Shown: positions 46,640-60,400 of the stretch, piece by piece
Numbering within the stretch: the first letter of the stretch is position 1
Layout: each line of letters opens with the position of its first letter
Program-made: the position numbers and the translations under genes
DNA from: Henricia sp. BOLD:AAB3569
Taxonomy: Eukaryota > Echinodermata > Asteroidea > Spinulosida > Echinasteridae
Direction: 5' to 3'
Length of the DNA: 64,000 nt
Assembly: GCA_037783545.1 (NCBI GenBank)
Contig: JBBELK010000525.1
Location: 2,170,001-2,234,000 of the forward strand
The notes under the pieces: model-generated
Database searches by the model: none
Seen by the model: only the letters and a program-made list of their open reading frames with translations
Told to the model about the DNA's origin: nothing

Positions 46640-47480
46640 AAACCTCCTATTAAGGCCACCTTGATACGGAGGCCACCTGTTCATGGCCACTAGCCTTTGG
46701 TCCTAAATGTATACTGCTGTCGTAGGGTTTTGGTCCGGACCAAAATCAAAATGTTGTCGTGGGATTGTTTTGCTCGTGGCCATGTCGCAGCAAAGTCGTA
46801 AGACTGTCCTACGACATGCGTACGATTATCGTACGATTCTAGGGTCTTCCAAGGCCCTCAAAATCGTATGATAATCGTACGCACGTCGTAGGACAGTCTT
46901 ACGACTGACGTACGATGCTCGTACAATGGTTGTTTTGTTTTGCAACAATCGCACGACGAAAAAACATCGTACGACAAACGTAGGGCAGTCGCAGGACAAT
47001 CGCAGGACATTCGTACGATATACCTACGATAAAGTGCCCATTTGTTTGCCACGACGGACGCACGACATAATTTTCCTTTCAACTGCGTTTCGTCCGTGAT
47101 CCGATCACGATAGTGCATGTTGTGCAGTCGCATCACAAGGTGTACGGGTTTTGCGATGCGTTCCGATGGCGATGTGGTCACGATTTTGTGTACGTGTCCG
47201 TCGCAACGCAATCGCAGAATTTCGAGCATGCTCGAAATTTGGCGTGTCTGTGCAATCGCAACGAAGTCGGAACGCAAGGTGTACGTCCGGCTTAAAGCCG
47301 CCCTCAGGTGGACCTTGCGACGACGCAGAACAGGCAACGACTGGCTTTTTATGACCAAGCTGCGCCTGAGATACGCCCGTCGGCATCAAAATCATTCGGC
47401 GATTGTTCTGCGACCTGAGTGTAGATCCGACGGCGAGTGTAGATCAAGCGGCGCTAAAAAAAATCAAGAGTTGAACATGT
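46640..47480. repeat. foldback region rich in CGTACGA / TCGTAGGA words
   Basis: 46793-46909 is a strong inverted repeat (GTCGTAAGACTGTCCTACGA with its inverse). It is followed by many ATCGTACGA, TCGCAGGACA and ACGACAAACG words, then a perfect palindrome AATTTCGAGCATGCTCGAAATT (22 bp, from about 47218). CAGTAAAACCTCC at about 46645 resembles the end of pogo/Tc1-type transposons. Open frames here are compositional. Confidence 0.65.
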
Positions 47481-48541
47481 TCAACTTTTTCGACGTGATG
47501 CCGATTGTCATAGCCAAGTTCTATGGAAGAAAACAAGATAGCACACACATCCATATTTTTTTAGCCAATCAGCGTGCGGAAAAATCACGCCATCGTGTGT
47601 GACAAGAGCGTGGTTGCGATTATTTTGTGTGGAGTTGCCGTTTATTCAGCGATACTCACACGATTTGTTCAGTTTTGTGACCCGGATTTAACGTTGGATG
47701 CAATTGGCTCACCAAACCAATGATTTTGTAGAAACAACGGGCGTGGCGACAGAAGATGCCGTGATTGGCTGAATATAGTTGGCCGAGCCTCTTTCAGCAC
47801 GATATTTAAAGGAAAGTAAATGACACGTTTTTCGTATTGGAAATGTCCGGCTGTAAGAACGGTCGCATTTTGAAGTAAACCACCAACGCAACAAATAACC
47901 ACGATGTTTCGGTAAGAGTTTTCATTGTCTTTAAACATGATTTTAACTTGCGTACAGACTATAATTAAATAGCGGGAAGATTTTATGTAGAAACCTCAGA
48001 TACTACCAACTTTAAGGTTTTTTGTTTTATTTGACAGTTAAAACTACCGCAATTATCGTCGTTCCATTGGAGAAGAGTTATAATGTGACAAATTTCTGCA
48101 ATTTTTTACTATAATTTTATTTACTAAAAGTATAAACCTCCAATTTTTTTTTCAACACAACTGTTTATTTTTTGGGGGGTGGGGTGAGGGTGGGGGTTGC
48201 CTTAAAACATTTTATTTTGATTTCGGGTTTGTTTTCTGACTAATTAATCCGTACAATACAGCTTAATTTTTACGTTCCCCGACACGAAAAAAACCCTGTT
48301 ATTTTGATCCAAAATTAGCGTATATTGATCAGATTATTGCTTCAACAGATTATTGCTTCAACATTAGTGAAGAGTGAGAAATGGGTGAAATTGTCAGGGT
48401 TTTGAAAATAAACTTGATATCAGCCCATTATTTCTCTTATTCCAGCATACTACTTGTCGGTTTTGCTCTTTCCGTTGTTTCTGTTGTGACGCAACTGCAA
48501 GTAGACATACCGAGTGATTCCCCAAGTCGAGGTGACACGTT
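47481..48541. other. stretch without recognisable gene
   Basis: A short G-rich patch lies at 48174-48198. ATG TTT CG followed by GTAAGAG at 47904 looks like a first exon, but its phase does not fit the peroxidase gene (see rejected items). Confidence 0.4.
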
Positions 48542-49079
48542 TTAAAGATATACAGTCCGTGCGTTTTGGGTGACTGTGGCACTGCGAAAATAACAAGTTT
48601 TTTTGAATTGATCATTTTCTAGAAACATAAAAGTTATTCGCTTTCAAATGCGACATAAACGAACAACAATCGACCGACGTTTAGTTATCGAACAATAATT
48701 ACTGTCAATATTTCGAATTATTTCGGTCCTAAATAAAAGTCTTCCCTTTGTTTGGTCTGCAGCTCCCAGCGCCAAGCACGCCATCCCTGTATACCGGTGG
48801 CCTGTCCAATCTTGTTTCTTCTGTCTCTTTTGACAGGCCACTAGTCCAGAGGGCGCGTTACACGCCGTGGATCACAGACCAAATACCAAGTCAGACTTGG
48901 GCAAGTCTATAGACAAGGTGCAAAAACGGCAATGCAAAAGCGTTTTTCACAGGGTTGCCGATGTCTAAAGTTCAAAGTTACATAAATTCTTTCCGTTAAA
49001 AGAAAGTAAATACTTTAAAAATTCGTTCAGAGAAGAAAAAAAAGAAAAAATCGAGAACCACGGACTGTATATCTTTAAG
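48542..49079. mobile_element. MITE with TTAAAGATATACAGTCCGTG ends
   Basis: The 20-bp ends are inverted copies. The right part (about 48985-49060) resembles 21729-21830 near the Polinton, so this is a dispersed family. Confidence 0.7.
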
Positions 49080-49480
49080 AGTTTAATTCTAGTTATAGCA
49101 AATTATCTTTTTTTTTGGCAAGTTAGTTTATTAGTCCGCGTTGTTCTTGCAATGGGTGGATTCGAGCAGCTTAATCGAGGCAACTCTGTCCTGATCATGG
49201 GGACGATTATGTCAACAATAGACAGAATAACCGTGTGAACGAGGTTAATCCTGGAACGACCATGCAGGGAAAGCTTCTCAAATACACCCAGAATTATTTT
49301 AAAGTAACGAAAAATAAATCCTAAAATTTTAGACCTAATTTAACTGTTATATAGGCCTACAGGTTTTCGAGAATAATTCTGAACATGCATTTTGTACAAT
49401 TTGAAACATATTTATACAACAAACATTATTAGGAATGTTTGGGAGTCGCGCGCGCGGCTCATCCCAAGCAGGGTGAAATC

Positions 49481-49723
49481 AGGGCCAAATTTCATAAAGC
49501 TGTTTAGCAAAAAAATGTGCTTAATAAAAAAATTGTTTGCTTTATAAAAATAGTTTAATAGTCAAAATTGTATGCCAACTTGTGTTTTTAGCAAGAATAG
49601 CACAACACCAGTCAACTGTAAACACATCGCATAAGATTTCGACTGCTAACCCACTTTTATAAAGCAAACGAATTTCGGATTAAGCAAATGTTTTTGCTTA
49701 ACAGCTTTATGAAATTGACCCTA
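49481..49723. mobile_element. MITE with ATTTCATAAAGCTGTT ends
   Basis: AGGGCCAAATTTCATAAAGC at the left pairs with an inverted TTTCATAAAGCTGTTAAGCA at the right. Further internal pairing is around TTTGCTTTATAAAA. Confidence 0.8.
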
Positions 49724-49763
49724 GGTTAAAACCCAACCAAATAAGTTTTTTGAGAGTCCTTAA

Positions 49764-49903
49764 AGGCAGTACAAAGACTCGTCACATTGCGCGCACGCCA
49801 AATCCGTGCCACGAAATACGCAGCTCCATAGCAAAGGCATGGAGCTGCGTATTTCGTGGCACGAATGTGGCGCGCGCGCATTGCTGACGAGCCTGTGCCT
49901 TTA
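49764..49903. mobile_element. near-perfect palindromic MITE, copy 2
   Basis: Same family as 33172-33317: GCGCGCACGCC, TCGTGCCACGAAATACGCAG and GCCTGTGCCTTTAAA. The centre reads ATAGCAAAGGCAT, the inverse of copy 1's loop, so the two copies are inserted in opposite orientation or have inverted loops. Confidence 0.85.
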
Positions 49904-50301
49904 AAGGTAGTCTACTTCTTTGGTAACGACCCTCCAATAAAATATCTGAATTATTATCTTTAAGCTTACTTGTTATCAAGATAGTAATGGTAGTAATCAT
50001 CCTGCGAAATTATTTCGTCTGAATTTTCCCCATTAATGAGAAACAAAATTACAAAATTATTTGAATCTTCAAAAATCGCCTGTAGGCGATCTTTGGAGCC
50101 ATTCATTCATGCACAAAAACCGTACTTGGATTTGTTTAGGTTTTCTGAAGTATTACTGCATGCATCTATGTGGCTTTCTACAAGGAGTTTTCTTGACCTA
50201 TATGCTTTAAATTACCAGTGGAAATCATGCCGTTTTTAACAGTTTACCAAACGAGTATACTACCTTTAAGTACATGATTTCCCCAGAAACATATCATTAC
50301 T

Positions 50302-50745
50302 ATATGGGTCTGTCCACGGTAATGGGGTACATTTCTGTAACATTCAAGATCTTAGGTCCGTGTTCACTTCAAGTGTCTTAATTTTATCTTTAAATTATTA
50401 AGCTAAACTGAGGAAATAACTTTTTCACCAAGGAGTAAGAAAAATAGTCCTACAACATACATTTCTGAAAACCCCGTGCACAAATTTTCCTATTACGCGT
50501 GTAACAAAGACGGAAAAAAATGTCACAAAATGGTCTGTCCACGTTACCTACGTAATAGGAAAATTTGTACACAAGCTTTTGAAAAATGTATGTTGTGGCA
50601 GAATTATTTTACCTTTTTGGGCAAAAGTTATCTCCTGAGAACAAAACTAGGACATTTCTTTAATTCTGAGATAAACTAAAGACATTTGAAAGGAATTATT
50701 GACTTACTTTTCAAATGTACCCCATTACTGTGGACAGACCCATAT
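50302..50745. mobile_element. foldback MITE with ATATGGGTCTGTCCAC ends
   Basis: The ends ATATGGGTCTGTCCACGGTA and the inverse TACTGTGGACAGACCCATAT are followed by GGGGTACATTT on both sides. An inner hairpin (AAATTTTCCTATTACG with its inverse) sits at about 50483-50575. Confidence 0.8.
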
Positions 50746-51006
50746 GGGAATCACTTTGTTCAAAACAGGTGCCCACCTGGAGAAATTCACTGAAGCGGAA
50801 CAGTCTTAAAAGGGATTCCAAAGTGATTCATTGATCAGTGTCTTGTTATCCACAAGTTCACTGTACATGTATTTAACAAACTTCGCTTCTGTTATAATCA
50901 AGAATTTATATTTTAAGAAAATTGTGTTCCTATTTGGGAAGTATAATATAGAGTAACCAAAATGCTCGTTGGGTTACATTATAGGTTTATTTTTGGCCTG
51001 GAACTA

Positions 51007-51228
51007 CATTGCAAAACCTGTGGTGTTAAATTAATACCAGTGGTGTTGTTTTATACAGAAACCGAGCCTCGTGTTAAAATTTAACCCCATAGGCGTTAGT
51101 TTTATTTCCACACTTGAAATAAATGCATTATTGTTAACACCCTAGGTGTTAAAACCTAACACCAGGCTTGGTATCTTTATAAGACAACACGACTGGTGTT
51201 CATTTAACACCACAGTTTTTGCAGTGTA
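51007..51228. mobile_element. MITE with CACTGCAAAA(A)CTGTGGTGTT ends
   Basis: CATTGCAAAACCTGTGGTGTT at the left pairs with AACACCACAGTTTTTGCAGTG at the right. Several GGTGTTA words occur inside. It resembles hAT-type non-autonomous elements. Confidence 0.75.
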
Positions 51229-51311
51229 TCCATTTTATCATAATATAGTGGCAGGGAAATGTTCCTGTGTTGTATACATCTTACTGTTGTTATCCTTTGA
51301 AAACTTTACAG

Positions 51312-51432
51312 CTCGTTCGCCAAGTGCCATGCTTTTAAAGTTTAACCACCCCGGAGAAAAGGTAATGAGTGCGGAAAAATTGGAAACATCCGCAGCGGTA
51401 CTTACACACATGAAAGAGCAGTACATTAATAC
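51312..51432 (+). CDS. peroxidase exon, probable N-terminal part
   Basis: The acceptor TTTACAG precedes 51312 and the donor GTTAGT follows 51432. The reading (…AEKLETSAAVLTHMKEQY…) is a helical segment like those before the peroxidase domain. Its phase (two bases left over) fits the next exon exactly. The start codon must lie further upstream, or at the internal ATG at 51330. Confidence 0.5.
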
Positions 51433-54400
51433 GTTAGTATATATATTTTTGATTCACACTGAGCCTTTTCGCGGGAAAATGCGACGCGCCTCGCTTTCAG
51501 AAAAAGCGGCGTGGAGGGAATTTGGAGGGAAATCAAGCACTGAAAATCACAGAATCACAAAAACACTTTCCGCCCAAGTCTATTCTGCGGTTTTCATAGA
51601 TTGGTTGCCGATCCCTATAGATTGGTTCGCTTATTGCGAACCAATCTATAGGGAATCCACCCTCCAAGTTAGTGTTACTGTATATAGTCGAGTCTGTCAC
51701 AAGTTCTCAAAAGTCTTCACAAGTCCACCACAAGTAACTGGGTCTTAAATCAAAGGCGTTATCGTGTGCGTGTTAAACCCTTATTGCTTCTAAATGGACT
51801 TGTGCAAGTCTACTTGAGAGTTGCAACTAGACGTGGCTCAGGGGCGTACCACACTAAATAAATCCCCATAGACAATATAGTGCTAAATATAAAAAAAAAT
51901 AGTAAAAAATAGTCCAAACTCGCTCAGAACATGGCGCCAAGTACCAAAATAATGTTTAAGACCTGAACTTTTATATACTTCTCAATGGTCACTAAGTTGA
52001 CCATTGATTTTTCCGGCAATATGGCTCCAAAGAAGACCACCCCTATAAAACTAGCATAACCCACAGGCCACCACGTATGAAAATATGCATCCACTAGGGC
52101 AAACTAGAGCACTTTTTTCCAGCATTCATTTTCACCCACAATTTCTCAGAGTTGCAAGACCACTTTGTGTAAATACCTGCTTCTTTACAACATGTGTACA
52201 TTTAGGGCCCCCAGGACGCTTTATCCTCTGATTAATTAAGGATGTGCACAAACATAATGAGCTCCGCGCACGGATCTGGCCCTTATTTAGTGTGGTGCAC
52301 CCTCCAGACCGCGTAACTATAGTCAGACACCCTCTCAATAAGCAGCACAGATGCTACAGAAATGATTTAGGGGACACGATTGAAAGTTGCTTGCGTGTGA
52401 ATAAAGCCGGCCTCCCACTCTGGGAGTTTTGCGCCGAAATTTCCACGATTATAAGAATTTTTGAGATTATATACGGATACTGTCTACAACAGTCTCAGGT
52501 ACATAATCTCAAAAAATCTTGCCCAAAACGGTGTAAATTTGCAGCAAAACTCGGCTCGCACAGTGGGAAGGCCAGCTTCAGTTTATTCAGACGAGTCGAG
52601 ATTTTAGAAATGGTATATGAGGCCTGTATGGACCTTTTGCATCGCCGGCTATGTTATAGGGGACGAGATACAACTCGTGCACGCACGACGCACTAGTGAC
52701 AATAGGGACCATTAGAAATGGTACGCGTACGGGAAACGTATATGCGGCTTGCAAAATCCGGGTTGTTATATCACAATTTTGCGTGGCTGTTCAAGAAATG
52801 TGCGGATGTGTACATGGTTATATTGATGTAAAAAGTCACATTACCTATGCTGGGCAGACAAAATAACCGCGCAAACTGTTGATACAACCATCCAGTTTTT
52901 CCCAGCCGCATACGTTTACCGTACGCGTACCATTTCTAATGGTCCCTAATGTGATTGCCTGATGGCCGCCACGTTAATGGTCTATAGGATTTTTTAATCG
53001 ACTCAAGATTATTATTATTATTTCCTTTATTTATACAGGGTAAAAGCTCAAACAGCATAAAGCTGGTTTTCATTGAGGCCCTGTTATAATGACAAAAAAA
53101 TAATATAAAGTACATCATTGTTTGTTTACAATTTTCTAATACAAACTTTTAAAATTAAAATAAAATAAGAATTTTCAAAGTAAAACCACAAGAAAGTAAA
53201 ATAACGTTGTTAGTGATAGATTAATTAAAAAACAAACAAAACAAACAAAAACAAAACAAACAAAAACAAAACAAAACAAAACACAAAACAAAACAAAACA
53301 AAAACAAAACAAACAAACAAAACACCATCAACAACCCAACAAACAACCCAAAGAATACAAAATGATTAAAAATTTAAATTGATAGGCAGTAAAAGAAAAA
53401 TCTTGTGTAAATCTTGACGTAAAAACAAGATGACAATATACATGTATAAAACACCACGAACGACAGGGTAAAAAATATATAGAATCTGAAGAGAAGTTGC
53501 TAAAATAAAAGTCGCGGAGTTGTGATTTAAACATGGCTAGTGAAGGGGCGGTCCTTACATGGGGTGGCAGTAGATTCCAAGTATTGGCACACTGACTGAT
53601 ATAATTTATAAAACTACAACAAATTTTTATGCTGGAAATAAATTGTTTGTAATTGTGTTCATCTTCAGTATGGGAATTTCCAAGGAAAAAATAAATGAGT
53701 TGATCGCCGAGCTGAAGAAAAGCATGGAAAACCGAACCTCGTGTCCACCTAGAACAAACTCCTTTCGCACCGTGGATGGTACTTGCAACAACGTGGAAAA
53801 GACTGAACAGGGCTCGGCGGGGACAGTGCTGATTCGGGTCGTAAAGAATGCATATGATGATGGTAAATAACTGTTTTATACTGTAAAAATGTCCTACTTT
53901 GTGTATGTCCACATTGTTCCCCCACATTGTACACCATCCAGTGCATGCATGAACTGTATGTTTTGCATGAACTGTATGTTTTGCATGAACTGTATGTTTT
54001 GCATGAACTGTATGTTTTGCATGAACTGTATGTTTTGCATGAACTGTATGTTTTGCATGAACTGTATGTTTTGCATGAACTGTATGTTTTGAACTGTATG
54101 TTTTGCTGTTTAGCTCTTGCATGCCATGCCTTCTTCGATCGAATGCGGTTTACTGTACGCTATACATATGCAGCACGATATGCGGCCGAGGGTACCCCCA
54201 TCGCCCCCTACCATTGTCCCCTATTGTGTCTTAAACATCCAAGGAATTCCAAAGGAATTTCTTTTAGTTTTTTTGGGGCGCGTTGAGTTGGTGCGTTAAC
54301 AAAAGGGAAGAGCTGTGTTGAGTCATATAGGGGGCTGGGAAGCGGGGGAGTCTTTAGCACGACTTGGGGCCCAAGGACTGGTATAGGCTAGTGCTAGCAC

Positions 54401-57400
54401 ACAACGATAGAAACTTCAAAACCGTTTAGGATTGTGTTTGTTTTCCTTCCAAAGGGTTCAATACACCACGTACAAAATCGGTGACCGGTAAACCGCTTCC
54501 GAGCGCCCGTGAGGTCTCCCGTGCGGTGTTCACTGCAGACACCCAGAGCACCCGGACCAACCGAGACTTAACGGTACTGCAGGCTCATTTTGGACAGATT
54601 ACGGATCACGACCTGACTGCTGTTCCCCTTCAAAAAGGTGAGTCAACACATTTACATTCAAGATCGTAGCAAGGCCGCGCAAGCTTGCAAGACCGTTGGT
54701 GATGAGACGCACTTTCGTGGAATACCTCACACATTACTCTATGCATTTTGAAGCTAGCTAGACCATCCGAAATTACATGTTGAAATGAGCATGTTGAAAC
54801 ATGTACTCGCCATGAAATTTCGTCAAAATAACGAGTTACTTAGAACGTCTTGTTTGACTCGAAATGGACGTTAACTTTGAAAGCTGGATCGTTCCCAATC
54901 TGTGCATGATAAATTCAAGAAAAGAGTAACGATTTCGGGTTATGAGACCGGTTTAAAGTTGCTGGCTTATTGCTGTAATTTGACACCTGATGACGTCACG
55001 ATTGCGTCACACTTGATGTCATCATGATGCTATACATGCTGGTGAAAGTATGCCATAGGGCCCATGACTGTATCTAATTGAGTAAAGATTCACAGCTTGG
55101 TTTCATGGGCATTGTTGCTCAGTTAGTGAAAAAAGTTGAGATTTTCGTTTTCGTTGAACTTTGACCTCAAATTGACCACAGAAGGCAGGGTCAAATGACA
55201 ATGCCTATACACAAAGAAAATTGTAGGCCATGATCTGATATATAAGCCTGCCAAATGCGAAGATCCTGGGTCACGTGGTTGTAATTTGATACCCGATCAC
55301 GTCACACTTGTATGCACACATGGGGGTGTATGTACCTACCAAGTTTTAAGTTGATAGCTTGAAACGTTTGAGTGGAAAAAGAAGAAAAAAGACAGAGAAA
55401 TCGTACGAGAGTAATAGGTGATCGGGCTGTTGGCTCGATCACCTAAAAGGAAAAGGGAAAAAAAAGACAAAGAAATCGTATACAATAGCAATAGGTGATC
55501 GGGCCAAAATCACAATTAGTCCAACGGTACAACATGCATTTATAATGTTTGTGTATTTGTAAATGAGTCATTTTCTTCCCTCCTGGATTCGCTGTACAGT
55601 TCGCTCAAGACCCGGGCTTGACAGATGCTTATTTATTACGCCGCAATATCTGGGTTCGGTGTTTACTCTTTCAGCCCAAAGATACTTTACATAAACAAAG
55701 CCCTTGAGGTTATTATCACATCATGCCCGACACGGCTTGGAAGGGTATGTTGCGTTTGGACAACTGAAATGTCACAAAAATACGACTTTATGTACAATAT
55801 CGACACTAAACATAAGCCGAAAGATACTGGTGTCGACAATCAGTCGCAGCTGTAAATTTTTGGGCGAAAATCCAAGTGCACAAACAACGCTATAACGTGT
55901 CTCGTAACGCCAGCCACTCACGTGACAGCTTGTAGCCACTCACGCTGCAGTTGTTATCAAGCACGGATGGCGCAGAGCACTGGGGATTAGTAACCCCGCG
56001 CCCAAAGTGCAATCGCCGTATGAAAGCACAGGTTTAGCAGTTTAATGGCTCAGGGAATCAGGTCTCTTTTTAATTGTATAGATGAGACCAACTCGACACC
56101 CCGCCGCACTTTATTCATATCACACTCGTCAGGCCTATAGGGGGCAACGTAAGAAAAAATTCTTAATATCGGGTACGGGGTGCAGATTGTACCATTTTAG
56201 ACTTATTTCAAGTCTGAGATCGCGCATACTTTTATGAGAAGTATACCATATACATAATTGGTGGTACGCAATCTCAGACTTGAAATAAGTATAAAATGGC
56301 ACAACCCGCCCCCCGTACCTGATATCAAGAATGTTTTCTTACGCTGCCCCCTGCACCCGTATAGTTACTTTATTTGACAAGCTATTCTATTTGTTCAACC
56401 GCAGATCCCCAGTGCCCGCTTTGTTCCACGGAGCGCGAGTGTTTACCGATCCCAATTCTCCGAACCGATCCGCTCTTCAATAGTAAAAGACCCTGTTTTA
56501 ACTTCTCACGATCGGATTTTGAGAACGACTGCTTCGGTATCCGCCAGCACATTAACTCCATCACCACGTATCTGGATGCTTCCTTCGCGTACGGCTCTAA
56601 CGAGAAGCTTGCTGACGAACTCAGACTTGGTACTTCAATTCTTTTCTTTTTAGAGACATTTTAACCTCCTAGCTATAATCCTAGTCTTTTTCTAAATGAG
56701 TAGATCCAAGACATATAGGGCTGGATTCACTCTGAGCCTTTTCGCACGTAAATTTGAAGCACGTCGTTTTGAGAAAAAACGATGTGAAGGGAATTTGAAG
56801 TGAAACGACGCACTACAATTTTTTTTAATGGTAAATTTTAAACTAGAAATCAATATCGTCAAAGAATGTGTACATCATACTGCTGTCTAATTGTTTGATA
56901 AGAAACCTATAGGCTTCACAAGATTGAACAAGTAGGCATAGACAAATCGTATGCATGTTCGGGGAAAAACTTTCTTTAATGGTAAACTGGATTTCAGATT
57001 CGGGCCTTTTGAAGCATCGCAAGGACGAAGTGACAAAACGCGACCTCCTGCCTGATGACACGGTGGATGAGGAACAAGTATGCCCCAAAGATGACGATAG
57101 GCCTATGTTCTGCAGTCTTGCAGGCGACGTTCGCGTGTCCGAGCAGCCGGGTCTTACAGCTCTACAGACCCTGTTCTTGCGGGAACACAACCGGGTGGCT
57201 TCCGAGTTGAAGTCCCTGAGTCCATCAACATGCAGCGAGGCGGTTTACGAAAAGGCACGCAAGATCGTGGGCGCCGAGTGGCAACACATCGTCTACAACG
57301 AGTACCTCCCGCTGATCATTAATAGAGCCAGGTACATCAAGAACAAGCTCTCCCCCAGCGCCCCTTACCAGTATGACCCTGAGGTAGACGCTTCCATATC

Positions 57401-60400
57401 TAACGTCTTCGCTACGGCAGCCTTTCGGTATGGTCACACCACGGTACCCAGCAACATCAAACGTGCGGATAAGTCCTTCAAAATGCTTCCGGACATCGAC
57501 TTGAACGATGCTTTCTTCAATCCGCGTTTCATATTTGACACGTCTATTAGCGACGGGGCCGTGGACTCCATTCTCAGGGGCATGACCTTCGATGATGCCC
57601 CCAAGGTAGACGGGAGCTTCGCAAATGCTCTGATTAGCAACCTCTTCGGGGGAGAAGATCAGTAAGTGCTTACACACACGACCTTAATTCCTTTCTTCTT
57701 TCTACGTACAATCACAAACATAATCTAGTGTTTCGTTTTCTGTATAGCCATCTAGCAGGTTCTCAAGTATGGCCACGAAAATGCATATGGAAATTCCCGC
57801 AGCACAAAATGGAAAACTTGCAAACGCAGCTCAGAAATACAGCCATGGAATTCACTGAAATGGATATGAGCATGTGGAATGGAAATAGTCATGTCATATT
57901 TTTCTGAAATACAAATTTCAAGTGGCTTCTAAAAGCAACATGTAATTGAATTCTTTAGACCCGCATAAGACCAAAACCCCTCGACTTTTTAGTACAAAAG
58001 AGTGAGCAATCCTGCTATTTTTTTCCGCAGAGATGGGTTCGACCTAACTGCACTGAATATCCAGCGAGGTCGTGAACACGGTCTGCCCGGCTACACCAAG
58101 TTCCGGAGGGAAGTCTGTCATCTCAAAGACTTCAAGTCCTTTAATGATCCGAAGATGAGACGCGTTTTTAAAACAAGTGTCATAAACAAACTCAAACGTG
58201 TTTACGGGTAGGTATTATTTCGTCCTTTTATCGGCGCGTATCTTTTTAGCGTTTGTCGTGGGCTAGTCACCCGGGCGTATTTGAATTTCGTAAAAATTAT
58301 TGTAAATTGCATTGTAAAATTGACTGATAAATTATCGATGAATCGTTCCATGACTCCTTTTTTTGTTCCAACAGGAAAGACGGCCTGCAAGACATGGACG
58401 CCTTTGTCGGTTTTGTTTTGGAGAAAAATCTCCCAAACGCCATTGTAGGTCCGACACTGTCCTGCATATTCGCCGATCAGTTCAGAAGACTCAAATTCGG
58501 TGATCGTTTCTTCTATAAGAATCCGGACGTTTTTACCGATGGTAGGTTAATTGCCAGTGCTACCAGTGTACTGAACTCAAGACCTTTCCTTATTCCAAAG
58601 GCTGTGGGTTTGAATCTTTGCACCTTTCCACCCAGAAATAAATGCTTGAAGCCCCCGATTTTTTGTCAAACTGGCGAGCATTTGCACATGCTCCAAGAAA
58701 GTAGCTTCAGTTCAAACTGAAGTGTACACGAGCAAACAAAGACACAGGGGGAGTATCAATGTTCCTATCACTCCATGCCATGGAAACGAACAACCTGTTG
58801 GGGAAACCGAACTAACTGCTGGGGGTAAATCTGCGATGGACTTGTATCTTATCCAGGGGAGTAGCAATGCTCCCAGCCACTCCATGCCATGAAAACTAAA
58901 GATTTTATTTGGCACATATTCTAATTAGAGCATCATGCTTGATGACATTAGAGATCCGTCACCGACAACTATCGTAAAAAATAAAATAAACAAATAAACA
59001 AAATCTGAAGGGGAGGGGTACCATGCACCCCTCCCCCCTCGGTACGCCACTTAACCCAACTAACTGCTGGGGGTAAACCTGCGATGGACTGTCATTGAAT
59101 CCATTCAGGGGAGTAGCAATGCTCCTAGTCACTTCATGCCATGGAAATCGAGGACGAGTGCCATATGAGCCAGTAGTCATGTGAAACATTTTTAGAAACC
59201 GAGAAATTTCGAAAAATCCCAAATATGACTGAGATTCGAACCAGGGACCTTATGATTACAAGTCGAGCTCTCTTCCAACCATGCAGACCACGAAGCTGGC
59301 TGCAAACCGACCGCATTCGAAACCCTAAATTCCTTTAAAATAACTAACCCTTAACCCCCAACCCTAACCTATTATATAGTCTCTTCTCAAGACGCTAAAA
59401 AGGTACAAAATCCCTCATTTTCCCCTCGCAGTGGTGTAAAAAAACATTACGCAGCCGGGACGCGCATATTAAACCTCGCCTGGGGTGGATTGCAATAAGA
59501 AAGTTAGGACATTCTAACTCCTAGGACGTCCTAACTCTGACATCACTAAGACATCATAGATTATTTTGCCTTGCAATAAACATTTATGTATCCTAACTTG
59601 TGTCCTAGGACACATCAAATTTAAGACACCTAATATACGTGTCCTAAGTTATGTCTTTAGAAAATTGTTCAAAATTTCCTGCTCAATTCAGACAAAAGGA
59701 GCATTGTGACTAGGATCAAAAGTTAATTTTTTGATAGTTTGTCTTTCTTAAACTCAGTTTTCACTGAAAGGAAATTACGATTCAAGCTGCTTGGGCCTAT
59801 GTTAATTCTGAAAGTTTTCACGATGTTTTTCACGCCACTGTCACGCGTACGTATACGGCAGCAACAACCGGCAAGTAATGTAATACACATGCGCGATGGT
59901 ATGCAAACACACGAATGCGATTGAAACGCCGCTCACAACAGTAAAGACATCCCAACTTTTGGATATTGCAAGGCATTTTTCAATGTGTCGTAGCTAAGAT
60001 GTCATAAACTCAGTTAGGACATATGATGTGTCTGGAATCCACCCCTGATCCTTAAGCCCACCGCACACCTTTGCGATTTACCGGCCCATCGGACACGGGG
60101 ATTAACGGTAACGTCCGGACGTGCATTCGGGTAACTTCGGGAACCTTCGGAAAAAAGAGGAATTCCTCCTGTTTCAAAATGGCGGAATTGGCGGCTAAGG
60201 TTACTACTAAGGTTACTCAAGCGTGCAGCTCACTGTGCCTAGCAGGTGATTAGCCATTTAGCTGGATCACGTGCCAATAGCAGTAGTTGCTGTTTTATTG
60301 TTCTGGTGGTCAATGGCTTTCACAAAAAGCGCGGGAGAATCGTTGTGAGATTTTCCGACAATTTTGTGTTTCTTCTTTGCAGAAAAAGTAATTTTTCTCC

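Noticed and set aside
47904-47912. ATG TTT CG followed by GTAAGAG as a first peroxidase exon
   Set aside because: It leaves two bases over, while the probable next exon (51312) needs one. It encodes no signal peptide.
51146-51748. A 200-codon single-exon gene on the + strand
   Set aside because: It lacks an ATG at its start, and its middle is better explained as a spliced peroxidase exon (51312-51432) between a MITE and another MITE fragment.
53889-54122. Open frames on both strands encoding Cys-Met-Asn or His-Ala-Lys-type repeats
   Set aside because: They are translations of the 18-bp minisatellite, since 18 is a multiple of three and all frames stay open.
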